From contig CM073885.1 in NCBI GenBank assembly GCA_037176705.1, positions 215,400,290 through 215,464,289 on the forward strand: a DNA stretch of 64,000 nucleotides, given 5' to 3'. The translations under genes and the position numbers were made by a program. Numbering within the stretch: position 1 is the stretch's first letter; each line of letters opens with the position of its first letter. This document shows, piece by piece, positions 1-10,868 of this stretch. A model generated the notes under the pieces. The model was not told where the DNA came from. It searched no databases and was given only the letters and a program-made list of their open reading frames with translations. The stretch is from Molossus alvarezi (lineage: Eukaryota > Chordata > Mammalia > Chiroptera > Molossidae).

Positions 1-1304
1 AGACAGCCTCTTTAATAAATGGTGTTGGGAAAATTGGACAGCTACATGTAAAAAAATGAAACTAGACCATCAACTTACACCATACACAAGAATAAACTCA
101 AAATGGATAAAAGACTTAAATGTGACCTGTGAATCCATGAATATTCTAGAAGAAAATGTAGGCATCAAAATTTTTGACATCATATGCCACAGAATTTTCA
201 CTGATACATTACCTAAGGCAACAGAAACAAAGGAAAAAATGAACATATGGGACTACATCAAACTCAAAAGCTTCTGCACAGCAAAAGAAACAATCATCAA
301 AATGGAAAGGCAACCTACTGTATGGGAGAACATCATTGCCAATGATATATCAGATAAGGGGTTAATTTCCAATATATATAGAGTGCTCATACAACTCAAC
401 AAAAGAAAGACAAAGAACCCAATGAAAAAATGGGCAGAGGAACTAAATAGACACCTCTCCAAACAGGACATACAAATGGCTAAGAGACATATGAAGAAAT
501 GCTCAACATCACTAATCGTAAGAGAGATGTAAATTAAAACAACAATGAGGTATCACCTCACACCTGTCAGAATGGTCGCCATCAACAAATCATTAAACAA
601 CAAGTGTTGACGAGGGTGTGGAGAAAAGGAACTCTAAAAGTATACTGCTGGTGGGAATGCAGACTGGTGCAGCCACTATGGAAAACAATATGGTGTTACC
701 TCAAAAAAATTAAAAATTGAACTTCCATTTGACCCAGTGATCCCACTTCTAGGAATATACCCTAAGAAGCCTGAAACACCAATCAGAAAGAATATATGTA
801 CCCCCATGTTCATAGCAGCACTATTTACAATAGCTAAGATCTGTAAACAGCCCAAATGTCCATCAGTGGAAAAATGGATAAAAAAGCTGTGGTACATATA
901 CAGAATGGAGTACTATGCAGCTGTAAGAAAGAAAGATCTCTTATCCTTTGAGACGACATGGAGCGACCTGAAAAGTATTATCCTAAGTGAAATAAGCCAA
1001 GCAGAAAAAGACAAATACCATATGATCTCATTTATATACGGAATATAATGAACATAACTGTCTGAGGAATACGGTAGACCCAGAAACATGGAAGTAGGGC
1101 ACAGACTGCCATCCCTCAGAAGAGGGGCTAGGGGGTGGGGTGGGAAGAGATAAACCACAGAACTTATATGCATGTATGCATAACCAATGGGCATGGACAA
1201 CAAAGCTGGGGATGGGGGAGGAGGGAATGGTGAGGAGGGTGCCAATGGGTAAAAAAGGAGAAACATCTGTAACAAAAAAAGAGAAAAAAAATTAAAAAAA
1301 AGAA
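1..1304 (+). mobile_element. L1 LINE, 3' part (runs off the left edge)
   Basis: This is the distal part of ORF2 plus the 3' UTR of an L1 retrotransposon, already inside ORF2 at base 1. The 3' UTR starts after about 1048 and holds the G-rich stretch typical of the L1s in this window, the TATATGCATGTATGCATAACC motif region near 1168-1188, and the ACATCTGTAACAAAA end at about 1263-1277. An A-rich tail follows to about 1304. Its end abuts the 5'-truncated start of the next L1, so that copy probably landed in or beside this tail. The same orientation and the same 3' UTR recur at 4240-4490 and 36700-36950. The left boundary lies outside the window. Confidence 0.93.
56..1048 (+). pseudogene. L1 ORF2 C-terminal remnant
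   Basis: This encodes the C-terminal third of the L1 ORF2 protein, beyond the reverse transcriptase core. The first open part (56-532) carries stretches such as [21 protein letters not shown], which recur in the copies at 3436 and 45031. It ends at a stop at 530-532. A stop follows at 608-610 in the cysteine-rich region, and the frame is regained at 737-1048 with the conserved [20 protein letters not shown] and [16 protein letters not shown] stretches. The disruptions mean it cannot give a full protein. Family assignment is secure from comparison with the other L1 copies in the window. Confidence 0.9.
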
Positions 1305-1329
1305 AAGAATTAGAAAGCAAACAAAAAGA

Positions 1330-4237
1330 AAACCCCAGAGCAAGTAGAAGGAAGGAACTAGTAAAGATCAGAGCAGCAATAAATGACATAGAGACCAAAA
1401 AAACAATTCAAAGGATCAATGAAAAAAAGAGCTGGCTTTTCAAAAACATAAACAAGATTGATGGACCCTTAGCTAGACTCACCAAAAAACAAAGAGAGAG
1501 AACCCAAATACACTAAATCAGAAATGAAAGAGGAGAAGTAACAATCGACAGCACAGAAATATAAAAGATCATTAACAACTACTATGAACAATTATATGGC
1601 AACAAATTTGAGAATCTAAGCGACATGGACAAATTTCTAGAAACACACAGTGTTCCAAAACTGGACCAGGAAGAGATAGATAACTTGAACAGACCAATAA
1701 CAACCAAGGAAATTGAAGAGGTAATCAAGACTCTCTCAGCAAACAAAAGCCCAGGCCCGTATGGCTTCCTGGGGGAGTTTACCGAACATTCAAAGAAGAA
1801 CTAACACCCATTCTCCTCAAACTATTTCAAAAAATTCAAGAAGGAAGACTCCAAACTCGTTTTATGAGGCCAGCATAATTCTAATTCCAAAACCAGAAAA
1901 CGAAACTACAAAGAAAATAAAAACTACATACCAATATCCCTGTTGAACATAGATGCCAAAATCCTGAACAAAATACAAGCAAATTGGATCCAGCAACACA
2001 TCAAAAAAATTATTCATCATGACCAAGTGGCATTTATCTCAGGGATGGTAGTCAGAAACAATATTTGCAAATCAATAAATGTGATACACCACATAAACAA
2101 AATGAATAAAAATCACATGATCATATCAATAGATGCTGAAAAAGCATTAGACAAAATCCAGCATCCATTTCTGATCAGAACACTCAGCAATGTGGGAATT
2201 GAGGGATCATATATTGACATAATAAAGGCCATATATGAAAGACCTACAGCCAACATCATGCTCAAAGGGCAGAAACTAAAAGCATTTCTCTTAAGAACAA
2301 GAACAGGACAGGGATGCCCACTTTTGCCACTCTTATTTAACATAGTTCTGGAAGTCTTAGCCACAGCAATCAGACATAAAGCAAAAATAAGAGGTATCCA
2401 AATTGGAAAGGAGGATGTTAAACTGTCATTATTTGCAGATGACATGACATTGTACATAGAAAATCCTAAAGACTCCATAAAAAATATACTAGATTTAATA
2501 AACAGATTTGGCAAAGTAGCAGGATACAAAATTAACATCAAGAAATCTATAGCATTCTTATATACCAATAATGAACTCACAGAAATAGAAACTAAAAAAA
2601 TAAATAAATAAATAAATCTCATTTACCAGTGCAGCAAAATAAATCAAGATACCTAGGAATAAATTTAACCAAAGAAGTAAAGGATCTATTTGCAGAAAAC
2701 TATAAGACATTGAAAGAAGAAATAGAGGAAGATATAAAAAAGTGGAAGCACATACCTTGTTCATGGATTAGAAGAATTAACATCATTAAAATGTCCATAC
2801 TACCCAAAGCAATCTATAGATTCAATGCAATCCCTATCAAAATACCAATGACACACTTCTCAGAACAAGAACAAAAACTTCAAAAGTTTGTATGGAAGCA
2901 AAAAAGACCACAAATAGCCACAGCAATCTTGAAAAAAAAAAAAATAGACAAAGTAGGAGGTATCACAATATGAGATATCAGGTTATATACTACAAAGCCA
3001 CTGTAATCAAAACAGCCTGGTACTGCCACAGGAACAGGCATATGGATAATGGAACAGAATAGAGAACCCAGAGATTGACTCAAGACATTATGCTCGATTA
3101 ATACTTGACAAAGTTAGCAAGAGTATCCAATGGAATAAAGACAGTGTCTAATAAATGGTGTTGGGAAAATCGGACAGCTACATGCAAAAAAATGAAACTA
3201 AACCACCAACTTACACCATACATAAGAATAAACTCAAAATAGATAAAAGACTTAAATGTTACTTGTGAATCCATAAAAATCCTATAAGAAAATGTAGGCA
3301 TCAAAATATCGGACTTTGTACGCAGCAGAATTTTCACTGATACATCACCTAAGGCAACAGAAACAGGAGAAAATGAACTAATGGGACTACATCAAACTCA
3401 AAAGCTTCTGCACAGCAAAAGAAACAATCATCAAAATGGAAAGGCAACCCACTGTATGGGAGAACATCATTGCCAATGATATATCAGATAAGGGGTTAAT
3501 TTCCAATGTATATAGAGTACTCATACAACTCAACAAAAGGAAGACAAAGAACCCAATGAAAAAATGGGCAGAGGAACTAAATAGACACCTCTCCAAACAG
3601 GACATACAAATGGCTAAGAGACATATGAAGAAATGCTCAACATCACTAATCATCAGAGAGATACAAATTAAAACAACCATGAGGTATCACCTCACACCTG
3701 CCAGAATGGCTGCCATCAACAAATCATCAAATAAGTGCTGGCGAGAGTGTGGTGGAAAGAAGATTCTAGTACACTGCTGGTGGGAATGCAGACTGGTGCA
3801 GCCACTATGGAAAACAATATGCTGTTTCCTCAAAAAATTAAAAATTGATCTGCCATTTGACCCAATGATACCACTTCTAGAACTATATCCTAAGAAGCCT
3901 GAAACACTAATCAGAAAGAATATATGTACCCCATTGTTCATGCATACATATATAAGTTTAATTAATTTAAATAAAAAAGAATATATGTACCCCTATGTTT
4001 ATAGCAGCACTATTTACAATTACTAAGATCTGCAAACAGCCCAAGTGTCCATCAATAGACGAGTGGATAAAAAAGCTGTGGTACATATACCCAGTGAAAT
4101 ACTATGCAGCTGTAAGAAAGAGAGATCTCTTATAATTTGAAACTACATGGAATGACCTGGAGAACATTATGCTAAGTGAAATAAGCCAATCAGAGAAAGA
4201 CAAATACCACATGATCTCATTTATTTGTAGAATATAA
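1330..4237 (+). pseudogene. L1 ORF2 remnant with reverse transcriptase motifs
   Basis: This is a decayed ORF2 reading frame. The best-kept part (1943-2611) is the reverse transcriptase core. It shows SIDAEKA (first catalytic Asp codon at about 2132), the TGQGCPL turn at about 2305-2330, and the active-site FADDM with TTTGCAGATGAC at 2432-2443, so both catalytic aspartates are kept. Further segments are open at 2629-2973 (thumb region; [12 protein letters not shown]) and 3436-4026 (C-terminal region, with the insert at 3932). Frame changes separate these parts and the endonuclease domain is absent because of 5' truncation. It is not functional. Confidence 0.9.
3915..3992 (+). repeat. 44-base micro-insert between 17-base direct repeats
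   Basis: The 17-base sequence AAAGAATATATGTACCC occurs at 3915-3931 and again at 3976-3992, inside L1 ORF2, where other copies have it once. The 44 bases between (3932-3975) are not ORF2. They start with a stretch close to the reverse complement of the L1 3' UTR (compare 22142-22175) and end in an A-rich run. The arrangement looks like a very short target-primed insertion with its target-site duplication. Confidence 0.7.
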
Positions 4238-4498
4238 TGAACAAAATAAGCTGATGAACAAAATAGATCCAGAGACATGGAAGTAGGCCTCAGACTGACA
4301 AACCTTAGAGGTGGAGGGTAGCGAGGGGATGGATGTGATAGACCGAAGAAGTTATATGCATATATGCATAACCAACGGATGTGGACAGCAATGCTAGGGG
4401 AGGGGGGGCGGGATGAGGAGGAGGATGTCTGGGGGGAAAGAGGATACATCTGTAACAAAAATAAATTAATAAAAATTGGAAAAATAAATAAATAAATA

Positions 4499-5418
4499 TT
4501 TTAAATAAATTATGGACATTGAACTGCGATGGACCTATGCAAGCCCTTAAACTCAGCGGCTCTCCATCTTATTTTTCTTTCTCCACATTCATTTAGATTT
4601 TGGCTTTGGCCACATACTTCCTCCCGTTTCTAGCTCAACTCATGCTATAATTTTACTTATGATGACTGTTCTCTTTTTAATACCTAAGTGTATAAAAAGT
4701 ATGGTTACTGTTTTGAGTGATCACTCAGTTATTTTATTTATTATTGCCATTGTGCTAAAGCATTAATTTTTGACCTGGAAAATATAAAACTTTGCCAACA
4801 GAGGGGAGAAAAATGACCAGTTTCCCCTTGGTGTGAAATACCTTCCATCTTAGTCCTTTGGGGCTTTGCTTCCTTTTGCCCGTAAAGTAGGGGATTTGGA
4901 CCAGAAAAGCTTTTCTCTCTCTGCCTGCTCTGATAATCTGAGATGGTCTTCCTTGTCCCAGCAGTTATACCTCGGGCTGAACCTCCAGCAGCCTGTGGGG
5001 CAAAGCCATGGAGCAGGGCCTGCGTTATAAAGGGCCTGCTGACTTCGGGTCTTTTCTCAGGGTGAATCAGAGAACTCCAGCCATCACTATTTGATAATCC
5101 AGCCAGCTCTGTTCCTGTGATGACTAATGAATGTACATGGTGATGGTGCCGAGTCTCTGCCATGGGTGAGGCATCCCTCAGACCAGGAAGTACATCAAAG
5201 GGGAATCCATGGGATTCAACTGCCTCCCTTCAGTTTTTATTCAGTCATTGACCCAAAACACCTGAAGAGTAGAGCACATCTTCCCATCTTTGCTTTTAAA
5301 TTGAATTCTGCACCCTCAGCAGGTTGCATAATTTCTTTCTAGTCAGCAAGACTAGACTCTGCCTCAGAGTATTGAGAGTTGTCTTAGAAGTTACAGTGGG
5401 CTGGTGCTGATGTCTGTA
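4499..5418. other. Unique sequence, no feature seen
   Basis: No repeat family or coding gene is recognised here. A 140-codon open frame on the minus strand (4741-5163) has a composition without any domain I recognise and no flanking splice or promoter evidence that I can support. Confidence 0.5.
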
Positions 5419-5711
5419 CAGATGTCCCTGGCTTACAATGGTTCGACTTAACATTTTTCCACTCTACGGTGGTGTGAAAACAATACGAATAATAAATGAC
5501 ATGAGATAGTCAACACTTTATCATAAAATGAGCTTTGTGTTAGATAATTTTGTCCAACTGTAGGCTAATATAAGTGTTAGGATCATATTTAAGGTAGTTG
5601 AAGCTATGTTTGGTAGGGTAGGTGTATTAAATGCATTTTTAACTTAGTGATATTTTCCATTTATGATGGGTTTATCAGGAGGCAACCCCATTGTAAATTG
5701 AGAAGCATCTG
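5419..5711. mobile_element. Tigger-like (Tc1/mariner) non-autonomous DNA transposon
   Basis: The element is about 293 bases. It begins CAGATGTCCCTGGCTTACAA and ends in a sequence whose reverse complement starts CAGATGCTTCTCAATTTACAA, giving imperfect terminal inverted repeats of about 25 bases. TA dinucleotides flank both ends (5417-5418 and 5712-5713), as expected for Tc1/mariner-type insertion. Internal stretches (GGTTCGACTTAAC and GATGGGTTTATCAGGAGG) resemble old mammalian Tigger relics. There is no transposase frame. It is probably an ancient eutherian insertion. Confidence 0.7.
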
Positions 5712-5735
5712 TATTTAATCTCAATTTAAATGTTA

Positions 5736-5918
5736 CTTCATTTTAATTTTTTTTAAACATCAATGTGAGAGAGACACATCGACTGTTTGCCACCCACACG
5801 ACCCCAACCAGGGAGGGGACAAACTGCAGCCAAGGTACGTGCCCTCAGCAGCGACCGAACCCGGGATTCTCCGGTCCGCAGGCCGACGCTCTAACTGCCG
5901 AGCCAAACTGGCCAGGGC
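5736..5918 (-). mobile_element. VES SINE (type A)
   Basis: This is a tRNA-derived bat SINE read on the minus strand. The head is at 5918 (GCCCTGGCCAGTTTGGCTCGG) and the tail runs toward 5736 with a short T-run. It keeps the B-box-like GAACCCGGG complement near 5855. A 9-base target duplication TAAATGTTA is visible at 5727-5735 and 5919-5927. The pyrimidine-rich tail present in longer copies is mostly missing. Confidence 0.9.
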
Positions 5919-5927
5919 TAAATGTTA

Positions 5928-7129
5928 TTTTATAGTAAGCTTGTTTCAATGTCTATTTATTCTTTCATGGTAAAGTTGTTCCTCATTACACAGAAATTCA
6001 ATATAGTGAAAATTGAGAAAATAATTTATAGGTATAGGAATTTATTCAATATATGGTACCTGTTCACTGAATTCAAGGAATGTGCAGATCCCCTGTCTGA
6101 GGTTCTAATAATAGGACACCTTTATTTGTTCATTTGTTCTTATTCCATTTATTGTTTTTCTCTCTATTCTCCCCTCTTCTGTTCCTGTGATTTTGCTCAT
6201 TTCCAAAAGGGAGCCGCTTAGACCATGTGCTTGGGCCCTGTCTGAGCTTACTGTTCCCTAGAAGATATGGGGAAGGAGGATTGCTTGAAATTGGCTGCTT
6301 TTTTAGTTCAATTATTGTCCCTGGATAATTTAATTCAACTTTTTGTTTTTCCTTTAAGTCATCAAGCCTTCAGGTCAAACATAGAAAAACAAACAACAAA
6401 CAACCAAGCAAACTTACAGTTATACTTTGATAATTCTTAATTTATCAGAAAGTAAAAAGTTAAGGATGTATTATATATCTTTTCTGTAGTTTTAAATGTG
6501 ATTTAAAAAAATCACATTTTAAGCCAAACCTTTATCTTCCCACTCCCACCCTCCTCCTTCGGAATAGTGTGCCTTCCTTTGCCTCTTTTGGCTGACTCTG
6601 AAAAAAAATCTCATGAACTATGATTCTCATTTCTATTCATGTTTGATCAACCTGCTTTCTTTTTCAGACCCTCTCTTCAGCTTTTCTGCCTAGTCTTGTG
6701 CCCCTGTGGTTGGATGACATTACCAAGCTACCTCAGCTTCTGGCCCTAGGATGGTTTGGCCAGTGGGAGCTTCGGCAGGGATTAGAGAGAGGGAGGGGAA
6801 CAAGCCTGTGTATTTACCACCCCTTCCCTCTCTGTGTTGTCCAGGGCTTTGGCTGCGTTTCTGCACTAGCTTATGGTTTCTGTAATGTGTTCCTCTCCAC
6901 GCAGCCTCTTTGTTTCCAAATGCCAGCAGCCCTCTTGCCCTTTAGGCTTATGGGTGTTGACAGGGACCACTGATCCAACTGCATGATCCCTCGAGGCTTC
7001 CCTACGCTCTGCGCACCCCTTGTAGACGGGCTCTTCATTGAACTTTCCTCAAATCATTCAGTTGGAATATGCCACCAGTTTCTTGCTGGGGCCCTTGATA
7101 GACAAAATAATATGACGAATGCTTACATT
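5928..7129. other. Unique sequence, no feature seen
   Basis: AT-rich unique sequence to about 6530, then a somewhat more GC-rich stretch to 7030 with a 91-codon open frame at 6698-6973. I see no recognisable protein in that frame and no recognised repeat in the block. Confidence 0.5.
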
Positions 7130-7312
7130 ACTGGGAAGTAGTGTGGTACAGTGGTTATTTTCCACTGATGTCTGACTGATCTGGGTTTGAGTACATCCTG
7201 TTCACTTGATGAGTGAACCATACTGGGCCTCTGTTTTCTCAGATTTAAGGTGGGGAGAATATGACCTATTTCACAGCATTGGTACAAGAATATGTATGAG
7301 TACTCAAAAATG
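7130..7312 (+). repeat. MIR SINE (ancient)
   Basis: The order of motifs matches a mammalian-wide interspersed repeat in the sense orientation: GTGTGGTACAGTGGTTA, GATCTGGGTTTGAGTA, CTGGGCCTCTGTTTTCTCA, GGGGAGAATATGACCTATTTC, then CAGCATTGGTACAAG. It is strongly diverged, as expected of a repeat that predates eutherian radiation. Confidence 0.75.
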
Positions 7313-8209
7313 TTAATTATTATATTAGTTTAAATATAAATATATGTGTATATAATAAAATTTTTCATCCCTTTGATTTACACTTCCTAGTTTCCTCACC
7401 GGGAAGGCAATTCCAAAGCAGTCACTTAGAGTTCCTCTACACTTTGTGCTGCTGGTCTTTGTGTTTCGTGCTATGTGGATCCCTTCCTGCTCAGGGCTCC
7501 ATAAATTCCTGCTTGTGTAAATGACACTTTGTTTCCCATAGATGGTTCTGGAGGCTCTGGTAATCTTACCTCCAGCCTGTGGAGTTGCTTCAGATGGAGT
7601 GCTAGAAGCAGGGGTCCTGGTGAAATGAGACTCTTTCGCTGGAGTCTTAACCGTGAGCACAGGCTGCTGACTGCTCAGGTGCTGGGCAGCACTGCATAAT
7701 CCAACTGCTTTGCAGCGTAGCTGGTTTTTGTTTCTGTCTTTTAATATACACATCTCGAAACTGTTTTGAGAGCACTGGCTAAGCCCAGAGAGGTACTGTA
7801 AGGATTAGCTAATTGATTATTTTAAATGCTTTGAAACTGGCCAAGTTTAGTGAGAAGGACGGGCTAAGTAATTTTAGCAGGCTCAGTGGGAGTACAAACT
7901 CTACCAGATGACTCCTAATTTGATTTGGTATCTAGTAGGATTTGCTTATTGTACAACATATCCCATAAAAATGAGTTATAAATGTCATTGAGTTTGAAAC
8001 GTGACCTGGGGAAATGCTTTAAAATAGGAAGAGGTGTTTGGAAAACACACAAAGCTTTCGTCAAATGGAGCCACAGCTCCTGAAACCACTTGGGCTCTTC
8101 TGACTCAAAAGAAGCTCTGTGAAGCATGATTTAGTAACATTTGTGTTTTAAGGGCCTGCTGTGTATCAGGGCTGGATATGGCCACCATGGCTGTCTGCCT
8201 CCAAATTCC
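7313..8209. other. Unique sequence, no feature seen
   Basis: No repeat or gene recognised. A 142-codon open frame on the minus strand (7325-7753) lacks any domain I recognise and is taken as chance. Confidence 0.5.
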
Positions 8210-8990
8210 ATAGACTAGAAGAGGAGACAGATACACGCAGTCAAACCCTGCAGTGGGGTGCAATAGGGGCTAACGTGAAAGGATATACAAGGCACAGAGT
8301 GACAAAATCAAGTGGCAATTCGCTCAATCTCAGGGAAATCAGGAAAGATTCATAAAGGAGAGGCTCGAGTTAGTCTTTAAGGGTAAGAGAAGTTTGCCAC
8401 ATGAGAAGGGGGCTAAGGATATTCCAGAGAGAGGGAACAGCATATGAAAGGCCCCAACCACCATATTTCACGAAAATATATTTGAGTTTCTACTTCTTCT
8501 GTATCTAGCTCTATCTTGTTCTTTGCACATAGTAGCTGTTTAATTAATTCTTGTAAGTGGATATTAGTAGGTGGTTGGATTATAGGTAGTGATTTCAATA
8601 TTATTCATTAGGTTTTTCTTTATTTTCTAAATTTTCTATAATAGACATGCCTTTCTTTTGCAATTTGGGCTATCCTAAAACATTGAGGGAGCGTTTACCA
8701 GAGTCTGTGGCTGCATTTGAGTTAAAGATTATGATATTCAAAGATGGCAATGAACTTTGGGATTTGGGGATAGCTGTTAACCTTGTGAGGCAAATGCTTG
8801 AGCTTGTGGCGGGTATCACTGAAAATGAAGCTGAAATTATATAGGTTGGGGCTCACAGATTTGGATTTTGTGTTGTAGACCATGGGAGACCATTGAAATG
8901 GCTGGGCAGGGAAGTGCCATGATCAGAATCCTCTGGCAACTCGGTGGAGTGTGAATTGGCTTCGGGAGAGATTGGAGGGAAAAGCACCAA
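8210..8990 (+). repeat. Old unassigned interspersed repeat, copy 1
   Basis: Pieces of this stretch resemble another region of the window (37540-37860). ATTCCAGAGAGAGGGAACAG at about 8420-8440 has the form of a known class of old mammalian repeats. GGGAAGTGCCATGATCAGA at about 8909-8927 matches AGAGAAGTGACATGATCAGA at about 37832-37851. The middle part (8450-8870) may be unrelated sequence. I could not assign a family name. Confidence 0.4.
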
Positions 8991-9740
8991 CTGTGACACT
9001 TTTATAGTCCAAGTGAAAAGCACTGAAACTTTTTAGGTTTGGGTAGGGTTGGGGAGAAGACAATGAGTTTGGTTATAGACAAGAAATTCTAAATGTCTGT
9101 GGGGTAGTCTGTAGGAAGGCCAGTAAGTTCTTGGAACTGTCCACGAGGAAGGACCAGCACTTAAAACATCACCACCATCAGAGACCTTGGAGAACTGGAG
9201 GAGAGGAGGCTCTTTTGAACCCCAGGGAGGTGGTGAGGAGCGTGACAGCAGGGTCAAAAGGGCAAGAAAGAAACAGAAGAAAATGATGCTGTCAAATTAT
9301 AGGAGAAAAGGAGTGAGAGGTGGTTCAGAAATGAGCAAATTATCTAGACAGGAAGTAGGTTCCCAGACCACTTACCTAAAACGGCACCTTCATCACTCCA
9401 TATCACCTTCCCTGAGTACTGTTTTAAAATGTAGGTTTTATTTTTATTCAGGTATAGTGAGGCCAACAGATCAGGGGCAGATTGCCATGAATTCTGGGCC
9501 TCTGTTCAATGTCCTTACCTCGTCACTAGGGACAGATGCCTTTCTGGGGGTAGAAAGTCAGGGAAGTGGGTCATTACATTTTTCTTTACACACTGGATAA
9601 ATTATTGATTTAGATAATATTGATTTAAGATACAGTTGAATGGGATGGAGATGTCTGAGGTTCTTATCAGATTTCATTAAAAGAAGATATTACATATTCC
9701 TTGGTCTAGATATCTAAAGGTCAAACCCATATTTGACTAC
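8991..9740. other. Unique sequence, no feature seen
   Basis: Purine-rich unique sequence in the first half; a 137-codon open frame on the + strand (9187-9600) is basic at its N-terminus because of the AG-rich DNA and matches nothing I recognise. No repeat identified. Confidence 0.45.
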
Positions 9741-9752
9741 TTCACAAAATTT

Positions 9753-9978
9753 TATTAAAAATTTTTTTTTCTTTATTGATTTTAGAGAGAGAGGAAGAGA
9801 GAGGGAGAGAGAGAGATAGAAACAATGATGAGAGAGAACATCAATTGGCTGCCTCCCGTTTGCCCCCCACTGGGGATTTGGCCCACAACCTGGGCATGTG
9901 CCCTGACCGGGAATAGAACTGGTCACCTCTTGGTGCATGGGTTGATGCTCAACCACTGAGCCACACTGGTCTGGCTAA
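9753..9978 (-). mobile_element. VES-type SINE (type B)
   Basis: This is a minus-strand SINE of the second form seen in this window. The poly-T side comes first (TTTATTGATTTTAGAGAGAG at about 9772-9792), then a GA-rich tract, GGCTGCCTCC, TTTGGCCCACAACCTGGGCA, TGCCCTGACCGGGAAT, and a head CTGAGCCACACTGGTCTGGCT. Target duplication TTCACAAAATTT (9741-9752) recurs with one extra A at 9979-9991. Confidence 0.88.
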
Positions 9979-10165
9979 TTCACAAAAATTTAATGTGGAA
10001 GAAATAGATGTACTAAAACTGGAAGGAAAAAAAGAAATGGAGAAAACATCCTGAAGAAGTTACATGTAAATTGAGATATGTGTATGAAAAGGGAACTCTG
10101 CCTGGGTGGTTGTGGAAGGAAAAGTCTGTGATGGTGATGGACAAGTATCTTGAGTCTTCATATCA

Positions 10166-10380
10166 ATGTGTCCTTCCTTCCTTCCTTCCTTCCTTCCTTC
10201 CTTCCTTCCTTCCTTCCTTCCTTCCTTCCTTCCTCCCTCCCTCCCTCCCTCCCTCCCTCCCTCCCTCCCTCCTCTCTTTTTCCTTCCTTCCTTCCTTCCT
10301 TCCTTCCTTCCTTCCTTCCTTCCTTCCTTCCTTCCTTCCTTCCTTCCTTCCTTCCTTCCTTCCTTCCTTCCTTCCTTCCT
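10166..10380 (+). repeat. (CCTT)n / (CCCT)n microsatellite
   Basis: About 215 bases of tetranucleotide repeat: CCTT units to about 10232, CCCT units to about 10272, a short interruption TCTCTTTTT, then CCTT units to 10380. It sits exactly at the 3' (poly-A side) end of the minus-strand L1 that follows, so it most likely grew from that element's tail. Long open frames across it (poly-SFLP) are repeat artefacts. Confidence 0.97.
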
Positions 10381-10868
10381 ACATTTTTAACGTCAGCATT
10401 ATTGCAGGAGTCCCCTTTATAATTCCCACCATGCCCACCTCTACCCTCCTCTGCCTCCCCCTTCCTTGGCCTTTACCAAATAATTGTCCATGTTCATGGG
10501 GTATGCATATATATTCTCCAGATATTTCCTTTACCTTCTTTATCCAGTTACCCCTAATTCCTCCCTTTGGGCACCAGCCGTTCTGTTCTATGTATTCATG
10601 CTTCTTGTTCCATTTTGTCTGTAAGTTTATTTTGTTTATTAGATTCCACATATTAGTGAGATCACATGGTATTTGTCTTTCTCTGACTGGCCTATTTCAC
10701 TTAGCATAATGCTCTCCAGGTCCTTCCATGCAGTCACAAAGGATAAGACTTCCTTCTGTTTTTACAGCCATGTAGTATTCCATTGTGTAAATGTACCACA
10801 GCTTTTTTAGCCACTCTTCTATTGATGGGCACTTGCACTATTTCCAGATTTCCATATCAATGTTGATT
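10381..10868 (-). mobile_element. L1 LINE 3' end, 5'-truncated
   Basis: This is a short minus-strand L1 of about 490 bases covering the 3' UTR and the last part of ORF2. Landmarks read on the + strand are GGGTATGCATATATATTCTC (3' UTR), GATTCCACATATTAGTGAGATC, CATGTAGTATTCCATTGTGT (complement of the AATGGAATACTA region) and CCACTCTTCTATTGATGGGC. It is diverged from the younger L1 copies at 16622, 22029 and 43644. The 5' boundary is near 10868. Confidence 0.85.

Larger units (their letters stand above)
1305..4498 (+). mobile_element. L1 LINE, 5'-truncated
   Basis: This is a 5'-truncated L1 of about 3.2 kb. It starts within ORF2, between the endonuclease and reverse transcriptase domains (ENPRASRRKELVKIRAAINDIETK-type sequence at about 1330-1400). 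It continues through the reverse transcriptase and C-terminal region and ends in a 3' UTR at about 4240-4470 with ACATCTGTAACAAAAATAAA and an AAT-rich tail. It lies directly behind the tail of the L1 to its left. A local oddity is a 44-base insert at 3932-3975 between 17-base direct repeats (listed separately). The coding region has many stops and shifts. Confidence 0.93.

Noticed and set aside
4741..5163. 140-codon minus-strand frame in unique sequence
   Set aside because: No recognised motif; length is within what chance gives in 64 kb on six frames.
10071..10709. Long overlapping + strand open frames rich in S, F, L and P (up to 212 codons)
   Set aside because: They read through the CCTT/CCCT microsatellite; all three frames are open there because the tetranucleotide has no stop.
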